Origin: Trichomonas vaginalis G3
Lineage: Eukaryota; Parabasalia; Trichomonadida; Trichomonadidae
Direction of reading: 5' to 3'
DNA length: 64,000 nt
NCBI RefSeq assembly: GCF_026262505.1
Contig: NC_067205.1
Location: forward strand, 22,291,585-22,355,584
The translations under genes and the position numbers were made by a program. Positions 32,914-42,235 of the stretch are shown in pieces (positions within the stretch are counted from its first letter, which is position 1; each line of letters starts with the position of its first letter). The notes beneath the pieces were generated by a model. That model was not told where the DNA came from. It did no database searches and saw nothing but the letters and a program-made list of their open reading frames with translations.

Positions 32914-34280
32914 TATTGACATGGTATTGTATACCAGGGTTATAGAAATAAGAATAGTCATTTAAGTCTCTTCTGAATAATATGAACATTGTGTCTGCAT
33001 GTTTCATTGCAGTTGTCAAAGCTGTATCTGTTCTTGGATTTGTTCCATTTTGACCACCAACTCTTTCTGCAAAATCTTTGACAGAAATTTGGTGGATAGG
33101 GAACATAAGTGGAACTGCAATATATTTCGAAGCCAAAGCATTTGAAACATCTGGGTCTAACATATATACAGCACATCTACTTTCAATTCTAACAACATTC
33201 ATTTCAGTGCATGTAAACTTTACTGGGTCAAATGCAGTCTTTAAACTTCCAGAAGTACCTGTAACTGAAACATAGTAGTTTAATGGAACATTAAGATTTG
33301 AGAAACCCCAGTCTAAACCTTCTTTGTCCTTACACCAATCTTTAAATTTAGGTTTGTCAGAACCAACACCACATTCTGTAGTATTAAGAAATGGGTCTTC
33401 TGTTGGTGCAATGACTAAGTTATTTTTGCTTGGAGTAAGTTCAATTGAAACCTCACCTGCCCAGTTTGGTAAGTATCTTAAGAACCTGAAGATAAGGAAA
33501 GATGACAATGGGACTCTAAGTTTCAGTTTTATCTGCACTTCAGCGCCAGTACTTTTTGAAAGGTCAATATAAACTCCTGGAACATTAGGGTCAAGCCTTC
33601 TTATCTTTTCAATAGTCGCATACTGGTCTGTTTGTTCTCTAGCTTGTGGTTGAACTGAGTTTCTCAAAGCGAACCATTCATAGTTTGCCCATGTAACTGT
33701 TTGAACTAAGTCAGAGTTAGAATAAATCTTATATCCCATGAAAACTTCTGGAGCATATTGGTATCCTATATAGAATATACCATTGCAACCTTCCTTGGTA
33801 GTCAAATCAGCTGAAGCTTTTATTTTTAAGTCTTGTTCGACGGGGCGGTGCCATGTGAGGTGAAATTTATCATACACCGATTGGACCTTTTGCTTTCCCG
33901 AAAACATAGAATTTATATTGGGGGCCAAATATATGTGCATATATCTATACTAATCAAGCCATATTTACTCATATAGTATTGAGGAATAATATGTTTTATA
34001 TAAGATATGAATTTCAAAAATTTTGTTTTATTTCATTTTGAATACAATGAGGTATCTATATATATACTCTATATTGTGTTTGTAAACTCATTTTGGTCAC
34101 ATATCCATTTTTTAATCTGCATCTTATTTGAGATTTCAAATTTTTATCGACAATCATATATGATCACAATCGGCATTTGGAGATACTTATCTTGTATCTC
34201 CAAATATCGATGTGATCATTGTATTTAATTGTATATTGACCAAGAGATTCCGATGCAGAATATTCAAAGTAGATAGTTTT

Positions 34281-35010
34281 TCCATTCTGTACACATAGGT
34301 GCAGGGTCTATCACTGGCACCCTGCACCAATATGTGCAGAATGGGAAAAGCGCACTTTTACCTTTCGATGCGAATGTTGCAAACACTTTTCCCATTCTGC
34401 ACATATATATGCAGGGTCTATCACTGGCACCCTGCACCAATATGTGCAGAATGGGAAAAGCGCACTTTTACCTTTCGATGCGAATGTTGCAAACACTTTT
34501 CCCATTCTGCACATATATATGCAGGGTCTATCACTGGCACCCTGCACCATATGTGCAGAATGGGAAAAGCTTGCACTTTTACCTTTCGATGCGAATGTTG
34601 CAAACACTTTTCCCATTCTGCACATATATATGCAGGGTCTATCACTGGCACCCTGCACCATATGTGCAGAATGGGAAAAGCTTGCACTTTCTTCGATGCG
34701 AATGTGTCGACATAATTCCTGATTTGCTCATATATTTGCAGGGTCTATCACTAGACCCTGCACCTATATGAGCAAATCAGGAATTGCTTGCACTTTTTCA
34801 CTTGAATGTGATTCATTGAATTTCAATTCGAGAAAGGAGTTTACAAATGCAGGGTATTGTTCCTTTACCCTGCATTTGTAAACTCCTTTCTCGAATAGCT
34901 TGCACTTTTTCACTTGAATGTGATTCATTGAATTTCAATTCGAGAAAGGAGTTTACAAATGCAGGGTAAAGGGACAATACCCTGCATTTGTTAACTCCTT
35001 TCTTGTAAAA
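34281..35010. repeat. Hairpin array I: seven hairpins with 109-111-bp period
   Basis: Seven long hairpins (near 34284, 34388, 34498, 34608, 34718, 34828 and 34940) alternate with a conserved spacer of about 36-40 bp starting (G)CGCAC or GCTTGCAC. All share a loop-proximal TGCAGGGT/ACCCTGCA. The outer stem changes: CCCATTCTGCACATA in four, CCTGATTTGCTCATA in the fifth, CGAGAAAGGAGTTTAC in the last two. Each still pairs with its own second arm. Confidence 0.85.
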
Positions 35011-35304
35011 CCTTCCTCCAAAAAAATATAAAGATCACATTCTTCTTAAAACTCTCAAAATCTCATTATTTCAATCTTATAATCATAAATAAACATACTC
35101 TTTCTATCTAATATTTCTCTATTCCTTAATTTTCTTATGAAATTTGTTATTTTTTATTTAATTTTTAAAATTTTCAATTTTCTTTGGATAATTTTATTCA
35201 ATTTTATGATAATTTATTCTATTCTCATTATATAATAATATTGTTCATTTTTATTTTTTTAATTTTTCAATGCATACGATAATTTTTAATTCAATTTTTA
35301 AACG

Positions 35305-36375
35305 AATGTTTTGATGGGATGAGCTTACTGAGCATAGGCTCATCCCATCAAAACATTCCCTTAAAAACTCTGGCCTTCATCGAGGCCAGAGTTTACAATT
35401 CATCAGCTCAGAGCCAAGTTCCTCGACGGTCGTCCTCATTAGGCCCGATCCGAGAGGAACTTGGCTCTTCATTAAAATCACAAGCTCTGGCCATTGCTAA
35501 GGCCAGAGCTTCGCAAACCATCCTCGGGGCCGGTTTCCTCAAAGACCGCCCTGATTCGGGCGGCCGGAGAGGAAACCAGCCCGAGAGAGTTCCCATACGA
35601 AGCTCTGGCCCAAGCAAAGGCCAGAGCCTGCAAATACAATCCTCAGGCCGAGTTTTGCGATGATCGTCGATCATGTCGACGGTCTCGCAAGAAACTCGGC
35701 CCTGAAAGACATACAAATACAGGCTCTGGCCCTAGCAAAGGCCAGGGCTTCGCTTACTGTCCTCAGGGCCGGCTTTCTCAAATGCCGTCCTGATCTAGGG
35801 CGGCAGGAGAGGAATCCGGCCCTGGGAACATCCAAATACGAAGCTCTGGCCCAAGCAAAGGCCAGAGCCTGCAAAATACTCAATGTTCAACAATTACAAA
35901 TCTCATGTCACCCAGAAAGCTATGAAGGAAGCCCTTTCTCTAGGTTAGGACTTCCTTCATAGCTTTCTGGTACTGAGTGGAGTGGTTTTGGCTTCCATTG
36001 CCGCTCACTCCAGTAAGATCACGAGATTGTACAAAAGCCACGGCAAGTGCATTCCAACACCATAAGTACACTTGCCGTGGAATACGGTTGCGAGTGCCTG
36101 CTGCTTCAACCGAGATTTGCAGCAGACACTCGCAATGATAACTAAAATTCATCATAAAGCTGGGAAATGGGCCTTTTCTCAAGGTCAAAGCCCATTTCTC
36201 AGCTTTATGATATTGAAACGAACATTTTGAGAGGTTATTACTGTTTTTCCCGGAATCATCTTGAGATTCCGGGAAAGTCATAGCAAGTGTAATCTATTAG
36301 CATAGATACACTTGCTATGACACATATATGCCAGCATCTGCTGCTTACACCCAAATAAGTAGCAGATGCTCGGCA
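35305..36375. repeat. Hairpin array II: GC-rich tandem of about 18 hairpins
   Basis: A GC-rich island in AT-rich DNA. It opens with a 21-bp perfect stem (GAATGTTTTGATGGGATGAG, 35305-35360). Short hairpins GCTCTGGCC/GGCCAGAGC then recur five times, alternating with longer ones whose stems all differ (GAGCCAAGTTCCTC, GGCCGGTTTCCTC, GCCGAGTTT, GGGCCGGCTTTCTC). Further right come stems such as CCAGAAAGCTATGAAGGAAG, CCACGGCAAGTG and TTTCCCGGAATC. Open frames crossing it are a by-product of base composition. Confidence 0.85.
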
Positions 36376-36747
36376 TCACATCTTGAGATCCTTATTATCT
36401 GCGTATTTTTCATTTTAATATATATAAATGTGTGTGTCTAACACAAGTCTATATGGGCCATGTAAAATATACACTAATACACACATATTGATCATAATTA
36501 ATAAGATATCAAACTATAAAAACTGAGATATTACTATAAACTATATGTATTATTATTATATAGGTACCATACTATAAGGTCATATGAATATTATTGAAAT
36601 TAGACACACTTTATATAATTTTATAATGTGAATAACTTGGGTCATAATTTTTTTACGTAATTCCTGCACGAAATGATCGGCATTACCCTAGTCTATCTGC
36701 GTGCAAAATACCAAGGAACAAATCAAATACTCACCATATCTTTTTTA
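36376..36747. other. AT-rich right shoulder of the hairpin element
   Basis: About 370 bp between the last hairpin and the right terminal repeat. AT-rich, with ATATAT runs; no gene or hairpin of note. Confidence 0.5.
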
Positions 36748-37076
36748 AAAAAGGTCCAATCGGTGTATGGTGATTTTCACCTCACATGGCACAATCCCCT
36801 TGTTCGACATACAAGAATGAGTTATCTAAAGATATAATATGAAATCTGTCACATGCAATGTCAACGGTTGTAGAAGAACCTTCAGCAAACTCTCCTACAT
36901 TTCCGTATGAAACTGCTGTTGTATATTCATAAGTACCAGGAACAATTTCTGACCTTCTTATGGCATTGTCGCATTCGTTATACCATTCGGAGACATTTCC
37001 GTTCATGGCATCCAAAACTGTTGGCGTAATATTCTGAGCGGCGTACATTTAAGTGGGATAAAAATATCGAAACACT

Positions 37077-38636
37077 TTATCTTTTCACCCATCTTCCATC
37101 TGGACCAACTACATATCCTTTCTTATACATTTTTGCTGCTTGTTGTTCGCTTCTAAACTCTTGCATACGATATTTTTCTAAAAGCTTTTCATCTGCCATT
37201 TGAGACTTCAATCGGTCTCTTCTTTCTCTGGCTTCTTGCATTTGTTTTCTTCCTTCATGCTTCCATGCTCGTTCTGACTCTCTCTCCCATTGTTTGTTCT
37301 CCCGCTCTTGTCTTCTTTCAAATTCTTCTTGTTGTTGATATGTGTATTTGCCTTGCTGAGCCACTATCCTATTATATTTGTCGCGATATTCCTCTAGAGT
37401 TCTATCTATGCTTTGGTTTGGTCTCAATTCTTCTAAGGCGTCTCTCAATTGGTTCACAATCCGTGGAGCATAAAAAGTTACAAAATCTGGGTTTCCCATC
37501 GGTTGCAACATCAGTTTAAGTTCCTCATCGGTGTAACTTTTCCCAGAATATGTTATGTCCAAGTTTATATCTCTAAAGAAATCGTTAAATTCTTTCGGTG
37601 AAAGCTCTTTCCTCATTTTTGCTATCATTTGTTTAACGTAAGAAATCTCATAATTATTGCCAAGGAAATCCGTCATGATTTCATTTTCTGAATATCCATA
37701 TCTCTTTCTTTTTCTCATAATTCCACCAATAATTGTTGTTGCCTCTGGAATAATATCTAAAAACCGGTCCACAGCTGGGTCTTCAACTATGTCTGCTTGC
37801 TTTAGGTTTCTTCTCTTATTTCCATGCTGGTCATAAGCATAGAAATCATCGTCAGGTACATAGTCTATGAGAACATGGCGTAAATTTAGCTTCTTTGCTG
37901 CTTGTCTTATTCTTATGTTAACATAGTCCATGAGAGACATATTCTTTATATTTACATGAGCTAAATAGTCTTCTCTCTCTTCGTCCGTGATATGACGACT
38001 TGCCATTCCTGACAAGTTTGTTCTTTTATCTATACTTTCTAGGACATAGTTCAAATCCCCTGTTTCATCCACAATATTTTCTTCCTGCCTTGTGAGTACC
38101 GTCGGATTATTGCCTGAATAAAAATTGAGGAAGTTTGTTACATAATCTGCCAAACGGTTTCTTTTATTCATCCATCCTTCGCTATACATTGTTTCCTTTG
38201 TTAGTTCGTTTGTCAACTTATCTAGTGCTTTTTCGTTTGTGGTACCAATTTTCACCATGGCAGTGTTTGTAAAATCCATTGAACCTTCATTATTGTGTCT
38301 TATAAAACCAAAGAAACGTTTTCCATTTGACCCAAGTTTTAAATCGGAACGAGGGTTGCCTTTCTCATCGTAATATATAAAGTTTTTAGCTGCAACATTT
38401 TTTTCAACTGATTTTACGTTTCGCCATTTCTTTATGTTACCATCCAAATCTTGTTTTTGAACAAAACCTGTGTCAATTGGCAACAAGTCATTCCTGAATA
38501 CCATATTTGCTACAAATGTTTCATCGGTCTCACTGTTAGGACTGTATATATTCATATAGTCCTCGAATTCAGTAGAAAATGGGAGCCTCTCCTCAGTTGG
38601 ATGTTCAAAAACTGTACGAATGAAAGGTTCTTTCAT
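37077..38636 (-). CDS. Element C protein, 519 residues, helical with charged C terminus
   Basis: The region up to residue 400 is mixed alpha/beta with no recognised fold; the last 110 residues are a strongly charged helix (EEFERRQERENKQWERESE, RKQMQEARERRDRLKSQ) ending GYVVGPDGRWVKR. The first ATG is 20 codons into a frame that opens within the upstream gene's last codons, so it could also be made by -1 frameshifting from there. Probably a virion structural or scaffold protein; family unknown. Confidence 0.7.
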   Translation of the reverse strand: MKEPFIRTVFEHPTEERLPFSTEFEDYMNIYSPNSETDETFVANMVFRNDLLPIDTGFVQKQDLDGNIKKWRNVKSVEKNVAAKNFIYYDEKGNPRSDLKLGSNGKRFFGFIRHNNEGSMDFTNTAMVKIGTTNEKALDKLTNELTKETMYSEGWMNKRNRLADYVTNFLNFYSGNNPTVLTRQEENIVDETGDLNYVLESIDKRTNLSGMASRHITDEEREDYLAHVNIKNMSLMDYVNIRIRQAAKKLNLRHVLIDYVPDDDFYAYDQHGNKRRNLKQADIVEDPAVDRFLDIIPEATTIIGGIMRKRKRYGYSENEIMTDFLGNNYEISYVKQMIAKMRKELSPKEFNDFFRDINLDITYSGKSYTDEELKLMLQPMGNPDFVTFYAPRIVNQLRDALEELRPNQSIDRTLEEYRDKYNRIVAQQGKYTYQQQEEFERRQERENKQWERESERAWKHEGRKQMQEARERRDRLKSQMADEKLLEKYRMQEFRSEQQAAKMYKKGYVVGPDGRWVKR

Positions 38637-38701
38637 ATGACTTAATGTTTCTGAGTCATCTAGAGGTTTGATTTCAAGTTCTTGGTCTTCTTCATTCTCG
38701 T

Positions 38702-40624
38702 TTACTTCTTCTTTTTTTTAACTTGCTGTTGCTGAGGTTGCTGAGGTTGTTGTGGTTGTTGAGGTTGTGGTACATTATAAGGCATTCGCATTAGTTCTTG
38801 TGGACTGAACTCTTTCTTTGGAGCTTGTTGTTGAACTTGTTGTTGTTGAGGTTGTTGTGGTTGTTGTTGCTGAGGTGGAGCTTGTTGTTGTTCAGGCTCT
38901 TTAAATAGTTCTGCTAGAGCGTTCTCTTGCTTTGGAGGTTGTTGCTGACGTGGAGGTTGTTCTGATAGTGTAGGGCTTGAATAAGGCGGTATAAATACTC
39001 CTCCTAGCGGAGCCTGTTGTTTTGGAGATAGTCTATGCCCTTGAGAAGTTGTTCCTATTCTTCCACATTCTGCTGCTAAATCTTGCATTGACTTTAAATC
39101 TACAAAACTGTTGTCTGCGAGGGCATTATAAATATCATATATACCTATTGCAAGTCCTTGTCCATCTCTTGTTGTATTTCCAATGTTGTTCATTGCATTT
39201 ACTATATCGCTAAAGCCCTTTTGTATCTCACTTGACAAAGACTGTGAAGTTGTATTAGCAGCCGTTGTAAGTGTTGTCACTGCTTGATTTAATATTTGAA
39301 GGTCGTCATTCATCTCATCTTGCAATCCAGGAACATTCCTAAATCTAAGACCAAGTGCTCTTGTCAAATCTGACAAAGCCTTTGCATTTTCATTATTTGT
39401 CTTTGCTGCATTTAGTATTGTCTTGTAATTTTCTAAAGTAGTCTTTAACTCATTCGCATTATTTTCTGCTACCAAACTTGCTTTGCTTCTGTTTGCTTCA
39501 ACTGCAAGTTTGTTATTTTCTTCAGCAAGGTCCGTCATTATCTTGAGTGCCTTTGTTTTAGTCATTAAATCTATGTTCTTAGCTGTTAGATTGTTTATAT
39601 ATGGTTTTGCTCTTGCTTGTCTTGTCGCTATTAACTCCTGTGCTGCTGTTGCTGCAGATGCTTCTGCATCTGTACGTTTCTTTATTTCTTCAGCCATTAT
39701 TTCATTATATTTATGTTGAAGTGTTAACATTTTATAGTTATCTGAATTACGAACATCTCTTTGCTGTTCTGTACGTTCTACTTCATTCAGATATTTTATT
39801 GCAGATTCGTTTTCTTGTTTTACCAATTCTGTTAGCATTTTATTTTCTTCTACGCTGGCAACTAATTTTTTATAGTCCTCCTGCTTCCTAACATCCTGGT
39901 TTGCTGTAAGTTGTGCGTTAAGTTCATTTCTCTCTTCTATAGCTTTTTGTTTTTCTAAATGAAGTTTCATTAGTGTATTGTTCTTTGCTGCTATCAAAGC
40001 ATTTTGGTATATTTTCTTTTTAATTTCATCGTCTTTATTTATTTCTCTTTCGAATCGTTCTTGCAACCTCAACTCCTTTTGCTCCTTTAACAATTCGTTA
40101 CGTCTTTCTCTTAGGTCATTTTTATATTGTTTCTTCTTATTTTTTAGCTCCAATTTTGAAATCTCATCCTGTCCATCTTTTGTTTCTAAAGCCTTTTTCT
40201 CATTTTCGATATCTATCTTTCTTCTTTCTTGTTTCTTCAGTTCTTCTTCTGCTTCATGTTTTCGTTTCCAATTGTCTTGCTTTTGAAGTTGTTTCAAAGC
40301 TTCGTCGTTTGCTGACTTTAAAGCTGCTGTGTCAGCTTTCACTTGTTTGAGATAGTAAGGGTTGTTTTTTAGAAATGAAGAAGCTGCACCATCCAATCCT
40401 ACTGAACCTGCTCCCATTGCCATTTTATTCATAAGGGCTGCTCTTAAACCTCCTCCACCTTGACTTCCTAACACTCTCTGCGCCAGTAAAGGGTTCTGGT
40501 ACATTTGCGCCAATAAAGATGGGTCAGTTGCAGCTTGCTGCATTGCTGAGGGGAGTTTTACCACTGGATGTTTCAAAGTCGTGGCACGTTTCTTACGTAT
40601 ATTCTTACGTAGTTTACGCGGCAT
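38702..40624 (-). CDS. Element C coiled-coil and Gln-rich structural protein
   Basis: 640 residues from MPRKLRKNIRKKRATTLK, a very basic N terminus (an ATG 20 codons upstream adds unlikely sequence). Residues about 120-400 are long charged coiled coil (RKHEAEEELKKQERRKIDIE; LRERRNELLKEQKELRLQER). The C-terminal 110 residues are runs of Pro and Gln ending in five Lys. The basic N terminus suggests DNA or membrane contact inside a particle. It ends at an A AAA AAG run that could slip into the frame of the next gene. Confidence 0.75.
   Translation of the reverse strand: MPRKLRKNIRKKRATTLKHPVVKLPSAMQQAATDPSLLAQMYQNPLLAQRVLGSQGGGGLRAALMNKMAMGAGSVGLDGAASSFLKNNPYYLKQVKADTAALKSANDEALKQLQKQDNWKRKHEAEEELKKQERRKIDIENEKKALETKDGQDEISKLELKNKKKQYKNDLRERRNELLKEQKELRLQERFEREINKDDEIKKKIYQNALIAAKNNTLMKLHLEKQKAIEERNELNAQLTANQDVRKQEDYKKLVASVEENKMLTELVKQENESAIKYLNEVERTEQQRDVRNSDNYKMLTLQHKYNEIMAEEIKKRTDAEASAATAAQELIATRQARAKPYINNLTAKNIDLMTKTKALKIMTDLAEENNKLAVEANRSKASLVAENNANELKTTLENYKTILNAAKTNNENAKALSDLTRALGLRFRNVPGLQDEMNDDLQILNQAVTTLTTAANTTSQSLSSEIQKGFSDIVNAMNNIGNTTRDGQGLAIGIYDIYNALADNSFVDLKSMQDLAAECGRIGTTSQGHRLSPKQQAPLGGVFIPPYSSPTLSEQPPRQQQPPKQENALAELFKEPEQQQAPPQQQQPQQPQQQQVQQQAPKKEFSPQELMRMPYNVPQPQQPQQPQQPQQQQVKKKKK
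38711..38719 (-). promoter_or_regulatory. Possible -1 ribosomal frameshift site
   Basis: The last codons of the 640-residue gene are GTT AAA AAA AAG followed by AAG AAG TAA. A AAA AAG is the classic X XXY YYZ slippery heptamer in the correct frame. Slipping back one base enters exactly the frame of the 519-residue protein, which is open from here to 37077, and would fuse the two. No stem or pseudoknot downstream was verified. Confidence 0.4.
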
Positions 40625-40908
40625 TTTAACTATAGTAAAAAACGGTTTTTGACGGTTGTTTGTATAACACTTTTTGTTCAGCACAAAAAACTACTCGGTC
40701 AATGTGCTGTCACTTTTTTAAAATAACCGTCCTATCTTGTTTTAAAAGGCTCTAAACATTGAAATCAAAAAGTGCTTATAACTCTACGAATAAGCGGTTT
40801 GACGGTTTCGCCAACGGAGACTTTTCAATAAAATGAAAAAATAGAGGGGGTTTCCGTTGGTAAAACCGTTTTTATTCAATATTCATTTTCCACAAACTTC
40901 TGGTCAGT

Positions 40909-40914
40909 TCATTT
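40909..40914 (+). promoter_or_regulatory. Inr-like motif before the 352-residue gene of element C
   Basis: TCATTT with A at 40911 lies 11 bases before the ATG at 40922 and matches the host initiator consensus, suggesting that element C uses host promoter signals. Confidence 0.5.
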
Positions 40915-40921
40915 TTTCTCA

Positions 40922-41980
40922 ATGGAGCCCAACACCACTGACACTGCTGTTACCAATTCTACCCTTCGTAGGGGACAAAAAATGTTGTTAACAACATTCT
41001 TCAAGCAAACCCCAAAGGTTTCTCAACCTACTCCTTCGGTTGAAGCAACAATTCAGGGTCAATCAGACTCAAATTCGAATTCAAACCAAATTCCACCCAA
41101 TTCTACTTCAAACCAACCTTCAAACGCACCAGAACAACACACACATGTCTCAACCTCTCAAACTACACAGCAAACACAAAGACAAACTTCCAATTCTGGT
41201 ACAATTCCAATTGTACTTACTCATGAAGAAGAAGAATATTTGGTAGAACCAGAAATAAAAGAAAGCGATATTCGTAAGGACGCAGTCAAGAGACTCGAAC
41301 AATTCATGAAGAATTACCCACAAAACTTAAGCATTAAAGACACAAATGACTATTCAGATTTCTACAATGATATTATTGAAGCAGTCAAAAAATTTGAAGA
41401 TAATGTTCAAAATCCAACAAACCTTTCAGAATTCTTCTTCAAATTGCTTCCTTATACAGCAAATATCATTGGTTTACAGTTCTGTGACGAGTTTATTCAA
41501 ACATTCAGTCCCAGACAGCAAAAAAGTCTATACGCACGTCTGAAACTGTTTCATCCTTATCCACTTACATATAATTGGATTGAAGAACTTCAAGAACACG
41601 GAAAGGAACAACATTTCAAGTTCTATGTAGATGTTCCTCAAGGAAAGCTTGCTAAGACATTCACAATACAACCAAAACAATTCTATGAAGACTTTCTTCA
41701 CGTAATTTCAACTATTGCTATGGTTGAGCCTGAAAGGGTTACATTCGGTCAAAGTGTTTCTCTATATAATGTTCGTCAAGGACGTGAGCCGCTTAAAATA
41801 GCCGAGTTTACCTCCTCCTCAGCACAGCTCAAATTGGACTGCGAATTCCAATTTGTTGGAAACTCCAAGTTCTCTCTCCATACACTATTCAACCAACGCA
41901 TCCATATCTTCATTGCTGGATATGTTGGAGACCCTATAACAAATGATGATGAAGAAGAAACTTCAGAAGAAGATAACTAA
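40922..41980 (+). CDS. Element C protein, 352 residues, possible minor capsid
   Basis: Residues 25-100 are a Ser/Thr/Gln/Asn-rich disordered stretch after a short N terminus (MEPNTTDTAVTNSTLRRGQK). From about 115 there is a helical segment, then beta-rich sequence (HFKFYVDVPQGKLAKTFTIQ, LKLDCEFQFVGNSKFSL, HIFIAGYVGD) suggesting a jelly-roll, and an acidic tail (DDEEETSEEDN). Transcribed away from the other element C genes. A minor capsid (penton) role is a guess from layout. Confidence 0.6.
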   Translation: MEPNTTDTAVTNSTLRRGQKMLLTTFFKQTPKVSQPTPSVEATIQGQSDSNSNSNQIPPNSTSNQPSNAPEQHTHVSTSQTTQQTQRQTSNSGTIPIVLTHEEEEYLVEPEIKESDIRKDAVKRLEQFMKNYPQNLSIKDTNDYSDFYNDIIEAVKKFEDNVQNPTNLSEFFFKLLPYTANIIGLQFCDEFIQTFSPRQQKSLYARLKLFHPYPLTYNWIEELQEHGKEQHFKFYVDVPQGKLAKTFTIQPKQFYEDFLHVISTIAMVEPERVTFGQSVSLYNVRQGREPLKIAEFTSSSAQLKLDCEFQFVGNSKFSLHTLFNQRIHIFIAGYVGDPITNDDEEETSEEDN

Positions 41981-42235
41981 AACCGTTCCAATAAAAAATT
42001 TCATTTTATTATTATATATTGTAAACTAAAAAGTGACAACCAGAAAAATTTGACAGGGTCAGTCACCCCCAGGTCACGAGGAAAAAATTCTGAGCCACCA
42101 GAGGGCAGCCAGAGCGCGCAGCGCGGAGGGTGGACCATTTTTTTAACAGCAACAATATAAGCAGATAGGAATGATTTTTTTGGCTAATCTCTATAAAAAA
42201 TTCAATAGATGTAAAATCAATTAATCGTTATTTTC

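Larger units (their letters stand above)
33842..36799. mobile_element. Hairpin-array transposon with inverted ends and 9-bp target duplication
   Basis: 2,958 bp. Ends are imperfect inverted repeats of about 50 bp beginning GGGG and sharing GTGCCATGTGAGGTGAAA and ATACACCGATTGGACC (33842-33893 and 36748-36799). TTGTTCGAC is duplicated at 33833-33841 and 36800-36808. G-rich ends with a 9-bp duplication fit the Mutator/MULE group. The interior is about 25 tandem hairpins and no credible gene, so it must be moved by enzymes supplied elsewhere. Confidence 0.8.
32882..37048 (-). pseudogene. Major capsid protein of element C, split by a hairpin element
   Basis: Two parts, 37048-36800 (83 codons) and 33832-32882 (316 codons plus stop), meet in frame at the 9-bp target duplication, which encodes Val-Glu-Gln in both copies. 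Together they make about 399 residues. The second part contains LRVPLSSFLIFRFLRYLPNW, matching KIPCRKFLILEVIRFIPAFA in the Maverick A capsid gene, so a double jelly-roll capsid protein is likely. The last codons lie within a palindrome (32804-32913), so the natural C terminus may be altered. Confidence 0.7.
32671..42130. mobile_element. Element C: virus-like capsid-encoding element
   Basis: A block of four genes unlike the host genes around it: split capsid gene, 519-residue protein, 640-residue coiled-coil/Gln-rich protein (all minus strand) and a divergent 352-residue protein. It has T-shaped palindromes at the left and GC-rich hairpins with GTCAC motifs at the right (42030-42135). No polymerase, integrase or ATPase is seen, so it is partial or depends on others. 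The boundaries are approximate. Confidence 0.6.

Noticed and set aside
34281-34800. CRISPR-like array of repeats and spacers
   Set aside because: The spacing is regular, but the intervening segments are nearly identical rather than unique, the repeats are long hairpins, no cas-like gene exists and the genome is eukaryotic.
34299-35962. Overlapping open frames in all six frames of the hairpin arrays
   Set aside because: They arise from the symmetry and raised GC of the palindromes; frames on both strands repeat the same period and no protein-like composition or start context is seen.
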